A stretch of 21,902 nt of DNA from Streptomyces sp. NRRL S-350 (lineage in GTDB: Bacteria > Actinomycetota > Actinomycetes > Streptomycetales > Streptomycetaceae). Made by a program: the position numbers and the translations under genes. The stretch spans positions 1 through 21,902 of the forward strand of contig NZ_JOHO01000082.1 of assembly GCF_000719705.1 (NCBI RefSeq), given 5' to 3'. Under the pieces are notes generated by a model, which was not told where the DNA came from, did not search any database, and was given only the letters and a program-made list of their open reading frames with translations. This document shows, piece by piece, positions 7,598 through 15,241 of the stretch (its first letter is position 1; every line of letters begins with the position of its first letter).

Positions 7598-8190
7598 TGC
7601 AGACTCCCGAAGTACTCGTTCCAGGTCCGGATGAACTCCGGCTCCTGGAGTTGGGTGATGAGGCGCCCGACGAAGGCGGTCTCGGCCTCCAGGCCGCCGA
7701 TCCGGTACTCCTCCTCGATCAGGAAGAGCCAGCCGACGCCTTCGGCCGTGGCCTTGCGCAGCTCGGCCCGGATGTCCGCCACTTCGGCGGTCAGGGCGGT
7801 CTGCCGCTTCTCCAGCAGCTCCACGGCCTCGGCCGGCGGGAGCACCATGAGCAGCGACAGCGAGACCCCGAACGCGGGGTACTCGTGCTGCGGTTCGGCG
7901 ACGAGTTCGCGCATCCAGTCGTGGAGCTCCGCCTTCCCCTCGGGTGTGAGGGCGTAGACGGTGCGCTCGGGTCGCTGGGTGTCGCGGACGGTCTCCTGCT
8001 CGGAGACGAACCCGGCCTTCCGCAGCTGCTCCACGACCATGTAGAGCGAGCTGCGGTTGTACTTGATGTTGCGGTCCTTGCCGTGCTCCTTGAGTCGGCG
8101 CCCCATCTCGTACGGGTGCATCGGCTCGGCCATGAGTTCGGCCAGGACCGCGAGGGCCAGCGGGTTCGACACCTTGCGTCGCTTCGCCAC
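7594..8190 (-). CDS. PadR family transcriptional regulator
   Basis: This 198-residue ligand-responsive repressor has an N-terminal winged helix (about 5-85) containing LAVLAELMAEPMHPYEMGRRL, the recognition-helix region RSSLYMVVEQLRKAGFV and the wing YALTPEGKAELHDWM. A C-terminal helical dimerisation domain of the PadR/Vir type (about 95-190) includes a coiled-coil-like ALTAEVADIRAELRKA. GTG 8190 follows GAGGA at nine bases. It overlaps the monooxygenase gene by four bases, so the two are one transcriptional unit. A perfect inverted repeat overlaps its predicted promoter, consistent with autorepression. PadR proteins of this size usually sense phenolics, antibiotics or other hydrophobic ligands and control an adjacent detoxifying gene. 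Confidence 0.93.
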   Translation of the reverse strand: MAKRRKVSNPLALAVLAELMAEPMHPYEMGRRLKEHGKDRNIKYNRSSLYMVVEQLRKAGFVSEQETVRDTQRPERTVYALTPEGKAELHDWMRELVAEPQHEYPAFGVSLSLLMVLPPAEAVELLEKRQTALTAEVADIRAELRKATAEGVGWLFLIEEEYRIGGLEAETAFVGRLITQLQEPEFIRTWNEYFGSLQ

Positions 8191-8221
8191 GGGAGACGTT
8201 CCTCATCACTTGGTCAGTACC

Positions 8222-8251
8222 GACTATCCATTCTCCGATAGTCAGAGTCAA
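8222..8251 (-). promoter_or_regulatory. padR promoter with overlapping PadR-type operator
   Basis: On the minus strand TTGACT (8251-8246) and GATAGT (8228-8223) are separated by 17 bases, a good match to the principal sigma factor promoter. A perfect 7-8-7 inverted repeat, GACTATC (8222-8228) and GATAGTC (8237-8243), covers the -10 hexamer and half of the spacer. The A+T content is unusually high for this genome. Binding of a dimer here would block RNA polymerase, so autoregulation by the PadR protein is the natural inference. Confidence 0.65.
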
Positions 8252-8286
8252 CTATTCAGGATCGACGAACCCGAACTCTGTCCGTC

Positions 8287-8316
8287 CGGCTAAAATCAAC
8301 CACACGCCGTTGTCCG
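8287..8316. promoter_or_regulatory. 30-bp motif, pucR-side copy (candidate PucR-type operator)
   Basis: This is the second copy of the motif at 6206-6235: CGGCTAAAATC, a variable centre, then CGTTGTCCG. It ends 32 bases before the pucR start codon. The contained TAAAAT (8291-8296) resembles a -10 hexamer for plus-strand transcription, but no convincing -35 is present. This fits an autoregulatory site or an activator-dependent promoter. Confidence 0.55.
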
Positions 8317-8348
8317 AGCGGATAGCAGACGGATGGAGGAGGCCCGGA

Positions 8349-9950
8349 GTGACCACCCCCGGCCTGCCGCTCCGTCAACTGCTGATGTCCCTCGGCGAAC
8401 CCCTGGTCGAACTGCAGGCCGCCCCGCTGGGCCTGGACGTCCCGGTGCGCGACGTCGCGATCCTCGACCCGGAGGACCCGCCGACCGCCGCCCCCGGCGA
8501 ACTCGTCCTCGCGATCGGCGCCCGCGGCCGCGCCGCCCTCCCCGCCCTGCGCGCCGCGGGCCGGGCCGGCGCCGCCGCCGTCGCCGTCAAGCTGGACGGC
8601 CCCGGCCAGGCCGACGCCCTGCGCGAGGCCGCCACCGAGGCGGGCGTCGCGCTGCTCTCGGTGCGCCGCGAGACCCGCTGGGAGCACCTCGACTCACTGG
8701 CCCGGGCGATCATCGCCGGCCCGGACGCCCCGGACGCGCCGGGCGCCCCCGAACCCAACGCCGGCGACCTCTTCTCCCTCGCCCAGACCGTCGCCGTGCT
8801 CACCAACGGCATCGTCTCGATCGAGGACACCTCCAGCCGGGTGCTGGCCTACTCCCGCTCCTCCGACTCCGACGAGGTCGACGACCTGCGCCGGCTCTCC
8901 ATCCTCGGCTGGCAGGGCCCGGAGCCGTACCTGTCCAAGCTCCGCGAGTGGGGCATCTTCCAGCACCTGCGCAGCTCGGACACCCCGATCGCGGTCGAGC
9001 CGCACCCCGAACTCGGCCTGCGCCGCCGCCTGGCCGTCGGCATCCGCGCCGGGGCGCAGCCGCTCGGCACCATCTGGGTGCAGGAGGGCGCCCAGCCGCT
9101 GGCCCCGCTGGCCGAGCAGGCCCTGGTCGGCGCCGCCCGCGTCGCGGCCGCCCAGCTGGTGCGCCGCCGCCGGGAGCTGTCCGCAGACGTCCGGCTCACC
9201 CGGACCCTGCTCACCGGCCTGCTGGAGGGCTCCACCGGCCCCCAGTCGCTCGCCACCCACCTCGGCCTGGACCTGCGCCGCCCGGCCACCGTGCTCGCGT
9301 ACAGCACGCCCACCACCGAGGCGCTGCACCGCTCCGACGTCACCGGCCTGATCTCGGTGCACACCGCCGCCCGGCACCGCACCGCGCTGCTCGCCCCGAT
9401 CGAGTCCCGGGTGTACGTGCTGCTGCCCGAGCTGCCGCCCGGCCTGCCGATGACCACCGTGCGCGACTGGGCGACGGAGGTCGTGACGGCCGCCCGGGAG
9501 CACCTCGGCGTCCCCCTGCGCGCCGCGATCGGCTCGACCGTCGACGGCCTGGCCCAGGTGCCCGACTCCCGCGCGCAGGCCGACCGCATCCTGGACGCGA
9601 TGGGCCGCGGCGGGGTGGACCTCGACGTCGCGGCGCTGATCGACGTCCAGGCGGAGGTGCTGGTCAGCGAGATGCTCGCCCTGCTGCAGGAGCGGGCCGG
9701 CCTGCGCGACCCCCGGCTGACCGCGCTCGCGGAGTACGACCGCCGGCACGGCACCCGGCTCGCCGAGTCGGTGCTGGCCTGGCTGGACGCCCTCGGCGAG
9801 GTCCGGGTGGCCGCGGACGCCCTGCACATCCACCCCAACACCCTGCGCTACCGGGTGCGCCGCGCCGAGCAGTTGACCGGCATCGACCTCGCGCAGCCGC
9901 AGCAGCGCCTGCTGGCGATGCTGCAACTGCGGCTGCCCGCGGACGAGTGA
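8349..9950 (+). CDS. PucR family regulator, probable proline-catabolism regulator (PruC-like)
   Basis: This 533-residue protein has a PucR-type N-terminal domain (about 5-120, with VPVRDVAILDPEDPP and PGELVLAIG), a central GGDEF-like/sensory region (about 140-400) and a C-terminal helix-turn-helix of the PucR/CdaR type, with AADALHIHPNTLRYRVRRAE at about 487-506. GTG 8349 is preceded by GGAGGA (8335-8340) at eight bases; earlier in-frame starts lack a site. In mycobacteria a PucR-type regulator (PruC) sits beside pruA and pruB and responds to proline. Position here, plus the motif shared by both upstream regions, supports the same role. The padR/monooxygenase pair now separates it from pruA. 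A hairpin at its stop codon terminates it. Confidence 0.9.
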   Translation: MTTPGLPLRQLLMSLGEPLVELQAAPLGLDVPVRDVAILDPEDPPTAAPGELVLAIGARGRAALPALRAAGRAGAAAVAVKLDGPGQADALREAATEAGVALLSVRRETRWEHLDSLARAIIAGPDAPDAPGAPEPNAGDLFSLAQTVAVLTNGIVSIEDTSSRVLAYSRSSDSDEVDDLRRLSILGWQGPEPYLSKLREWGIFQHLRSSDTPIAVEPHPELGLRRRLAVGIRAGAQPLGTIWVQEGAQPLAPLAEQALVGAARVAAAQLVRRRRELSADVRLTRTLLTGLLEGSTGPQSLATHLGLDLRRPATVLAYSTPTTEALHRSDVTGLISVHTAARHRTALLAPIESRVYVLLPELPPGLPMTTVRDWATEVVTAAREHLGVPLRAAIGSTVDGLAQVPDSRAQADRILDAMGRGGVDLDVAALIDVQAEVLVSEMLALLQERAGLRDPRLTALAEYDRRHGTRLAESVLAWLDALGEVRVAADALHIHPNTLRYRVRRAEQLTGIDLAQPQQRLLAMLQLRLPADE

Positions 9951-9963
9951 CCGCGGGCAGCCG
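9930..9963. terminator. Bidirectional hairpin terminator
   Basis: A perfect 13-bp stem (9930-9942 with 9951-9963; arm CGGCTGCCCGCGG) has an 8-base loop that contains the pucR stop codon. The left arm encodes the last residues of the PucR protein. The phoX-like gene ends 16 bases away on the other strand, so the stem can serve both convergent transcripts. Confidence 0.8.
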
Positions 9964-9978
9964 TTCACGCGCCGGAGG

Positions 9979-11469
9979 TCACCGGCCGTAGCCCTGGCCG
10001 CGCTTGTGCTCGTTCAGCCGGTGCCACGGGCCGGTGATGGCCAACTGGATGCCCGGGGTCTGGATGTTGGCGAACAGCGTCCTGCCGTCGTCCGAGAAGG
10101 TCACCCCGGTGAACTCGCTGAACTCGGGCTTCTCGGCGGAGCCGATGTTCAGCTCGTTGCGGGCGATCGGGTAGACCAGGCCGTCCTCGGTGGCGCCGAA
10201 CAGGTGCGAGACGCCCTCGCCGTCCTCGGCGATCACGATGCCGCCGTACGGCGAGACGGTGATGTTGTCCGGGCCGTCGAAGTTGTCGTGGTCGCCCCAG
10301 GCGTCGGTGTTGACGCCCAGCAGGACCTTCAGGGTGATGGTGCGCCGGGCCGGGTTGTAGAACCAGACCTGGCCGTCGTGCTGCAGCGGGCTCTCCGAGC
10401 GGGCGAAGCTGGAGACGAAGTAGAAGCCGCCGTCACCCCACCACATGCCCTCCAGCTTGCGGGCGCGGGTGACCTCGCCGTCCTTGAACTGCTTGCGGAC
10501 GGAGACGGTCCTGGCGTCGCGGTCCTGGACCTTGACCCAGTCCACGCCGTAGGTCGTGCCGACCTTGGTCGCGCGGGAGAGGTCGTCGACGAGCTTGCCC
10601 TGGGCGTCGAAGACCTTGAAGGCCTCCAGCACGCCGGCGTCGGCGGCGAGCCGCCGCAGCTGGTAACGGCCGTGCTCGAACCCGGCCGGCGGGGTCCAGC
10701 GGAAGAGCAGGCCGTTGGGGTTCGAGGCGTCCTCGGTCAGGTAGACGTGGCCGCGCTTCGGGTCCACCACGACGGCCTCGTGCGCGTACCGGCCGAAGGC
10801 CTTGACCGGCTGCGGGTCGCGGTTGTAGTCGTCGTCGAAGGGGTCGACCTCGAAGACGTAGCCGTGGTCCTTGGTGAAGCCGTTCTTGCCGGCCTTGTCC
10901 TCGGTCTCCTCACCGGACAGCCAGGTGCCCCACGGCGTCACCCCGCCCGCGCAGTTGGTGGAGGTCCCGGCGATGCCGACCCACTGCTCGACCGTGCCGT
11001 CCCGCTTGGCGTGCACGATGGTGCAGCCGCCGGCCGCACCCGGGTCGTAGACGTGGCCCTCGGTCAGCGGCACCGGGTACGGCCAGTTGGCCCGGGCGCC
11101 GGACAGCTCGTGGTTGACGACCATCAGGTTGCCGCCGTGCTCGTCCTCGAAGGCGGAGGTGCCGTCGTGGTTGCTCGGGGTGAACTCACCGGTGCGCAGC
11201 TTGGTGACGCCGGCCCGGTTCACCACCTTGTAGGAGAACCCCTTCGGCAGGGCCAGCAGGCCGGCCGGGTCCTGAGCCAGCGGGCCGTAGCCGACGGCGG
11301 TGCCGCCGGCCGCGTTGGTCCCGGCGGCCGCGGCGGCCGGGGCCTCTCCGCCGGCCGGGGCGGCGATCGCACCGGGGGCGCTGGCCAGGGCCTCGGCGCT
11401 GCCGGCGATCAGCACGCCGGCCCCGACGAGGGTGGAACGGTTGACGAAGTCCCGGCGGGACAGCGACAT
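9979..11469 (-). CDS. PhoX-type (DUF839) protein, Tat-exported
   Basis: This 496-residue protein is a probable extracellular phosphatase-like beta-propeller of the PhoX family. PhoX enzymes hydrolyse phosphomonoesters with iron and calcium cofactors. The N-terminus MSLSRRDFVNRST carries a twin-arginine signal (SRRDFV, 4-9), followed by a hydrophobic stretch and cleavage near ASA (29-31) or AIA (34-36). Family segments are LPKGFSYKVVNRAG, PSNHDGTSAFED, GGNLMVVNHE, the CAGGVTPWGTWLSGEE motif, GRYAHEAVVVDP, WWGDGGFYFVSS and FDGPDNITVSPYGGIVIAED. ATG 11469 has AGGAG eight bases upstream. Phosphate control is plausible: two 11-bp PHO-box-like units lie at 11587-11608. Whether it is a true phosphatase or a related DUF839 protein cannot be decided by eye. 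Confidence 0.88.
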   Translation of the reverse strand: MSLSRRDFVNRSTLVGAGVLIAGSAEALASAPGAIAAPAGGEAPAAAAAGTNAAGGTAVGYGPLAQDPAGLLALPKGFSYKVVNRAGVTKLRTGEFTPSNHDGTSAFEDEHGGNLMVVNHELSGARANWPYPVPLTEGHVYDPGAAGGCTIVHAKRDGTVEQWVGIAGTSTNCAGGVTPWGTWLSGEETEDKAGKNGFTKDHGYVFEVDPFDDDYNRDPQPVKAFGRYAHEAVVVDPKRGHVYLTEDASNPNGLLFRWTPPAGFEHGRYQLRRLAADAGVLEAFKVFDAQGKLVDDLSRATKVGTTYGVDWVKVQDRDARTVSVRKQFKDGEVTRARKLEGMWWGDGGFYFVSSFARSESPLQHDGQVWFYNPARRTITLKVLLGVNTDAWGDHDNFDGPDNITVSPYGGIVIAEDGEGVSHLFGATEDGLVYPIARNELNIGSAEKPEFSEFTGVTFSDDGRTLFANIQTPGIQLAITGPWHRLNEHKRGQGYGR

Positions 11470-11586
11470 GGCAGCAACTCCTGAAGGATGAGCGGGGCGT
11501 CGGGGCGGGATGCCGACGCCCAGCAGGCTCCGCCGGGCAGGTGAACCCGGCATGACGCCCACCTCACACCGAGGCGGCCATTTGCC

Positions 11587-11608
11587 GACCGATGACCGAT
11601 GCATGACC
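11587..11608 (-). promoter_or_regulatory. PHO-box-like direct repeat
   Basis: Read on the minus strand, GGTCATGCATC and GGTCATCGGTC are adjacent 11-bp units beginning with GGTCAT. This fits the first six positions of the Streptomyces PhoP direct-repeat unit, while the last bases of each unit fit poorly. The site is 118 bases upstream of the PhoX-type start. I infer a possible PhoP site because of the gene it precedes. Confidence 0.35.
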
Positions 11609-11628
11609 TCCGCTTTGCCAAGTCGCCG

Positions 11629-11697
11629 TCATCCGGACCCACCGCATCGCCATCGTCCGACCTGCCGCGTCACCATCGCCCGGCCTGCCGCGTCACC
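11629..11697 (-). repeat. 23-bp tandem repeats upstream of phoX-type gene
   Basis: On the minus strand there are three consecutive 23-base units, starting GGTGACGCGGCAGG (11697-11675 and 11674-11652, 21 of 23 identical) and a diverged third at 11651-11629 (13 of 23). They occupy the spacer between the unknown 394-residue gene and the PHO-box-like site. Iterated protein-binding sites or replication slippage are both possible. Confidence 0.7.
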
Positions 11698-11746
11698 TGG
11701 CGTCGGGCCGCCCGCCCCGGGCCGGCACCGAAGTGGCACCGGACCG

Positions 11747-12931
11747 TCAGCGCCGCGCCGCCCGCCACTGCTCCCAGGCCGCCAGCCACAGCTGCTCGGC
11801 CAGCCGCTGCTCCTCCCAGACCCCCGCCCCGCCGCCGCCCGGCCGCTCCCGCCACAGCTGCTCCCAGGCCCGCTGCGCGGGCAGGCTCGCCACCTCGCTC
11901 GCGAACACCGTGTACCGGACGACCTCCTCGACGGCGGCCTCGCCCTCGGCCGTGCCGACCAGCCAATGCGTCTGCTGGGACAGCCGGTTGAGGTGGTTGA
12001 CCATCCCGGTCACCGCCGCCGCGGCCTCCTCCCGGGTCTCGGTGGCCAGGCGCATCTGCTGACGCACCGCCGCCTCCCAGCGCACCGCGCAGGCGTCCCC
12101 GCGCAGCCCGCGCGGCAGCCTCGGCGTGCGCCCGGCCCGGACCTGCGCCTCGATCGCGGCGGTCTCCGCGATGCTCTGGGTGATCAGCGCCCGGTGCGCC
12201 TCCAGTCCGACGGCGGGCGGCAGTTCGCGTTCCTCGACCGGGACGTACCGGTCCTGCCGGGAGGCGAGGTCGCGCAGCAGGTCGGTGCGCCCGCGCAGGT
12301 AGCGGTCGAAGTCCCCGATCCTGCCGAGCTCCACCCCGCCAGGGTCCACCCCGCGCCCGCACACCGTCACGGTCAGCCCGCCGACCCTCAGCCGCCCGGC
12401 CCACACCGGGCCGGGGCCGCCCGCCGCCGGGGCCCCGGGGCGCAGCACCGGCCGGTCCTCGTGCACCTCGACCGGGCAGGGCTCGCCGTCCACCGTGATC
12501 CACTGGCGCAGGGCCCGGACCCGGCCCGGGCCGTCACCCTCGTCGACGCCCAACTGCTCGTACAGGCGGTCCCGTTCGTCCTCGACCACGTCCTCCAGCT
12601 CGGGCAGCAGCTCGCAGCGCTCGGCGCCCGGCCGGTAGGTGCGCACGGTCACGTAGGGGCCGGCCGCCGAGCGCCAGTCGCCGCACTGCACCTCGACCCA
12701 GCGCAGCACGCCGCCGGAGGTCTCGAAGGCGGCCAGCGCCTCACCGGTGCGGGCCGGCCCGTCGGCCACGCCGTACACCGGGAAGTCGGCCGCGGCGAGG
12801 GTCCGGCGGGAGAACTCCTCCTGGTCGGCGAAACGATCCTCCTGAAACGGCCGGTCCGGGGCGGGGCCCGAAGGCCCGGTGTTCCACTCCTGGTGCCTGC
12901 CGCCGCTCTCCCGCATCATCCTCTGCCGCAC
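11747..12931 (-). CDS. Hypothetical protein, 394 residues
   Basis: I do not recognise this protein. It starts at GTG 12931 with GAGGAG six bases upstream and shows normal high-GC codon use, so it is a real gene. There is no signal peptide or membrane segment. The N-terminal half looks beta-rich (VLRWVEVQCGDW, YVTVRTYRPGAERCELLPEL, WAGRLRVGGLTVTVCGRGV). The C-terminal half, from about residue 210, is charged and mostly alpha-helical (LRDLASRQDRYVPVEERELP, ITQSIAETAAIEAQVRAGRT, AVRQQMRLATETREEAAAAV) and ends in Trp/Gln/Arg-rich helices. It precedes the PhoX-type gene on the same strand, 277 bases apart, with repeats in between, so co-transcription is doubtful. Confidence 0.8.
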   Translation of the reverse strand: MRQRMMRESGGRHQEWNTGPSGPAPDRPFQEDRFADQEEFSRRTLAAADFPVYGVADGPARTGEALAAFETSGGVLRWVEVQCGDWRSAAGPYVTVRTYRPGAERCELLPELEDVVEDERDRLYEQLGVDEGDGPGRVRALRQWITVDGEPCPVEVHEDRPVLRPGAPAAGGPGPVWAGRLRVGGLTVTVCGRGVDPGGVELGRIGDFDRYLRGRTDLLRDLASRQDRYVPVEERELPPAVGLEAHRALITQSIAETAAIEAQVRAGRTPRLPRGLRGDACAVRWEAAVRQQMRLATETREEAAAAVTGMVNHLNRLSQQTHWLVGTAEGEAAVEEVVRYTVFASEVASLPAQRAWEQLWRERPGGGGAGVWEEQRLAEQLWLAAWEQWRAARR

Positions 12932-13066
12932 CCCCGACTCCTCGCGCCCGCACCGCTGACGCCACCTTACGTGGCCGCAGCTGCCGGGTCATCAGCTCCG
13001 CTGCCGGAGGGCGGCGACGGCCGTGTCAGGAGGCCGGATGTCAGCCACGCTCCCTAACCTGGCGGC

Positions 13067-13540
13067 ATGACAGACCGGAACAGCACGACGGAAGCCACCA
13101 CCACGCCCGACGGCTTCCCCGCCAGGATCAGCATCGTCACCCTCGGAGTCGCCGACCTCGACCGCAGCGCCCGCTTCTACGAAGCCCTCGGCTGGCGGCG
13201 CTCCACCGCGTCCAGCCCGGAGATCGTCTGGTTCCGCACCGCGGATTCGGTGCTCGGCCTCTTCCCCACCGAGGAGCTGGCCGCCGACGCGGGCGTGCCC
13301 GCCACCGGCGAGCCCGCCTTCCGCGGCGTCACCCTCGCGGTGAACCTGGAGTCCCCCGCGCTGGTGGACGCCGCGCTGACGACGGCGGTCGAGGCCGGCG
13401 CCGTGGTGGTCAAGCCACCGGTCCCGACCGCCTGGGGCGGCTACTCCGGCTACTTCGAGGACCCGGACGGCCACCTCTGGGAGCTGGCCCACAACCCGTT
13501 CTTCCCCTTCACCGAGGACGGCTCGCTGGACCTCCCGTAG
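13067..13540 (+). CDS. VOC (glyoxalase/bleomycin resistance-fold) family protein
   Basis: This 157-residue protein has the paired beta-alpha-beta-beta-beta modules of the vicinal oxygen chelate fold. The first module is ISIVTLGVADLDRSARFYEALGW (about 22-44), and the C-terminal module contains GYSGYFEDPDGHLWELAHNP (about 124-143) with the glutamate that usually binds metal. Members include glyoxalase I, ring-cleaving dioxygenases and drug-sequestering proteins, and the specific activity is unknown. ATG 13067 has no good ribosome binding site. A TAACCT hexamer (13055-13060) six bases before the ATG suggests a leaderless message. The gene is divergent from the 394-residue hypothetical gene. Confidence 0.9.
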   Translation: MTDRNSTTEATTTPDGFPARISIVTLGVADLDRSARFYEALGWRRSTASSPEIVWFRTADSVLGLFPTEELAADAGVPATGEPAFRGVTLAVNLESPALVDAALTTAVEAGAVVVKPPVPTAWGGYSGYFEDPDGHLWELAHNPFFPFTEDGSLDLP

Positions 13541-13609
13541 GCCCCGGCCCACAGCCCCGCGGCCGCTCAGCCGCCGGATCCCTGAGCCTCGCCCCGCCCC
13601 CGGCTGTCG

Positions 13610-15241
13610 CTAGCTCTTGGAGCGCGCCTTGAAGGCCGCCTTGCGGGCTTCCTTGGCCACCGCCCGGTCCAGGTGCAGCTCCCCGACGGCCTCCAGGACG
13701 TCCGCCGTGTACGGGTGGTCGACCCGCCAGAGCTCACCGAAGTAGGACGCCGGATTGCCGGTCACCGGCAGGTCGGTGATCAGTTCGCGCAGCAGTTCGG
13801 CGTCGCCGCCGTTGTCCAGCAGCTGGGCCGCGAAGGTGTCGACCACCGTCCACAGCGCCATCGCCCGGTCCGGCACCGGCACGTCCGCCGCGCCCTGCGC
13901 GGTCAGCCAGGCCCGCGCCGCGCCGCCCAGCTCCGGGTCGTCCAGCACCTCCCGGACGGCCGGCTCGGCGCCCGGGCCCAGCAGGTTGAGCGCCGAGACG
14001 CAGAGCATCCGCCGCAGCGGGCCGTACGCGTCGCCGCCGCGCGCCGCCGCGAGCAGCTCGCGCGCCGCCGCCACCGGCTCCCGGCCCTCGGTCCACACCC
14101 GCAGCTCCTCCTCCGGGAGCACGTTGGCGGACTCGCAGACCGCGCGCAGCAGCTCTGCCGCGTCGCCCTGGGCGAGGTCGCCGACCAGAGGCGCGTCGTA
14201 GCCGTCCTCCAGCAGCCACTGCCGGATGCCGTACTGGCCGAGCGGGGTGAGCCGGACGAGGCCGAAGCGGGCCGACTCCTCCTCGTCCAGCGGCTCCTCG
14301 CCGACGGCGGCGGCCTCCTCGCCCTCCTCCTCGTCGAACAGCTCGGGGTCGATCGGGCGGTAGTCCAGCAGGCCCAGCTCGGCCAGGTCGCCCAGCATCG
14401 GGTCGAGCGCGACCATCACGTCGGTGATGTCGCCCAGCAGTTCCTCGTCGGGCTCCTCGCCCTCCGGCACCACCAGCAGCGCGGCCAGCACGCCCAGCGG
14501 CACGGTCTCGTTGCCCGGCTCGGCGAAGGCGGTGGTCTCGTAGAGCACCTGCAGCGCCTCGTCGAGCAGCTCGGCGGCCTCGTCCCGGGCCTCCTCGACC
14601 TCGGACAGCCCGTCCTCGTCCTCCTCGCCGGGTTCCTCCCCGCCCTCGGCCCCGCCCCCGGCCGCGGCCTCGTCCTCCGGCAGCGAGTCCGCCTCCACGG
14701 CGAGTTCCCGGACGATCCCGGCCGCGGTCAGCCACAGCTCCAGGACGGTCTCCGGGTCACCCTGCTCGGCGGGATCCAGGTCCGGCCCCGGGACGGCGAC
14801 GTGCTCGCCCTCCGCGGTCGTGCCGAGTTCCACCAGGTCCAGGTCGCAGGCCAGCGACCAGGCCCGCAGCGCCTCGACCTCGGCCTCCTCGGGCACCTCG
14901 CCCTCGGCGGGGGCCAGGCCGAGCAGCCGGGCCGCGGGGGCGCGGTCCGCCTGGACGAGGTCGCCGAACTCGTCCACCTCCCGGTGCGGGGCGGCCCAGC
15001 GGGCCAGCGCCAGCGCGTAGCCGAACATCGGCACGGCCTTCGCCTGCTCGGCCAGCTCCTCCTCGGGGGGCAGCCGCACCGGCGGTACCAGCACGGCCGC
15101 GTCGTCCAGGTCCTCGTCGTCCAGCCCGTGGGCGGCGAACGCCCCGTACAGGTCCTGGAGCTCCAGGTCGGCGGGCAGGACCGCCTCGGCCGCACCCTCT
15201 CCCGCCGAAGCCCCGGCGTTCTTCCGACGTCGTCCGGCCAT
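13610..15241 (-). CDS. Large acidic protein of unknown function
   Basis: I do not recognise a named family for this 543-residue protein. Very long runs of Glu and Asp (around residues 185-220 and 315-340) make it strongly acidic, with basic ends (MAGRRRKN at the start, KEARKAAFKARSKS at the end). A segment resembling a winged helix (RFGLVRLTPLGQYGIRQWLLEDGYDAP, about 350-376) is followed by helical repeats. Overall it looks like a cytosolic helical protein with DNA- or protein-binding potential. There is no signal peptide or membrane segment. ATG 15241 follows GAGGGAGAG by nine bases. Similar acidic proteins are common in streptomycetes without known function. It is divergent from the MFS gene. 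Confidence 0.82.
   Translation of the reverse strand: MAGRRRKNAGASAGEGAAEAVLPADLELQDLYGAFAAHGLDDEDLDDAAVLVPPVRLPPEEELAEQAKAVPMFGYALALARWAAPHREVDEFGDLVQADRAPAARLLGLAPAEGEVPEEAEVEALRAWSLACDLDLVELGTTAEGEHVAVPGPDLDPAEQGDPETVLELWLTAAGIVRELAVEADSLPEDEAAAGGGAEGGEEPGEEDEDGLSEVEEARDEAAELLDEALQVLYETTAFAEPGNETVPLGVLAALLVVPEGEEPDEELLGDITDVMVALDPMLGDLAELGLLDYRPIDPELFDEEEGEEAAAVGEEPLDEEESARFGLVRLTPLGQYGIRQWLLEDGYDAPLVGDLAQGDAAELLRAVCESANVLPEEELRVWTEGREPVAAARELLAAARGGDAYGPLRRMLCVSALNLLGPGAEPAVREVLDDPELGGAARAWLTAQGAADVPVPDRAMALWTVVDTFAAQLLDNGGDAELLRELITDLPVTGNPASYFGELWRVDHPYTADVLEAVGELHLDRAVAKEARKAAFKARSKS

Noticed and set aside
6275..8251. 658-residue frame joining padR DNA to the monooxygenase
   Set aside because: The N-terminal 200 residues are an out-of-frame reading of padR; the monooxygenase has its own coupled ATG and ribosome binding site at 7597.
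13565..13587. GCTCAG/CTGAGC inverted repeat as terminator between the VOC gene and the acidic-protein gene
   Set aside because: Only six base pairs around an 11-base loop; too weak to call.
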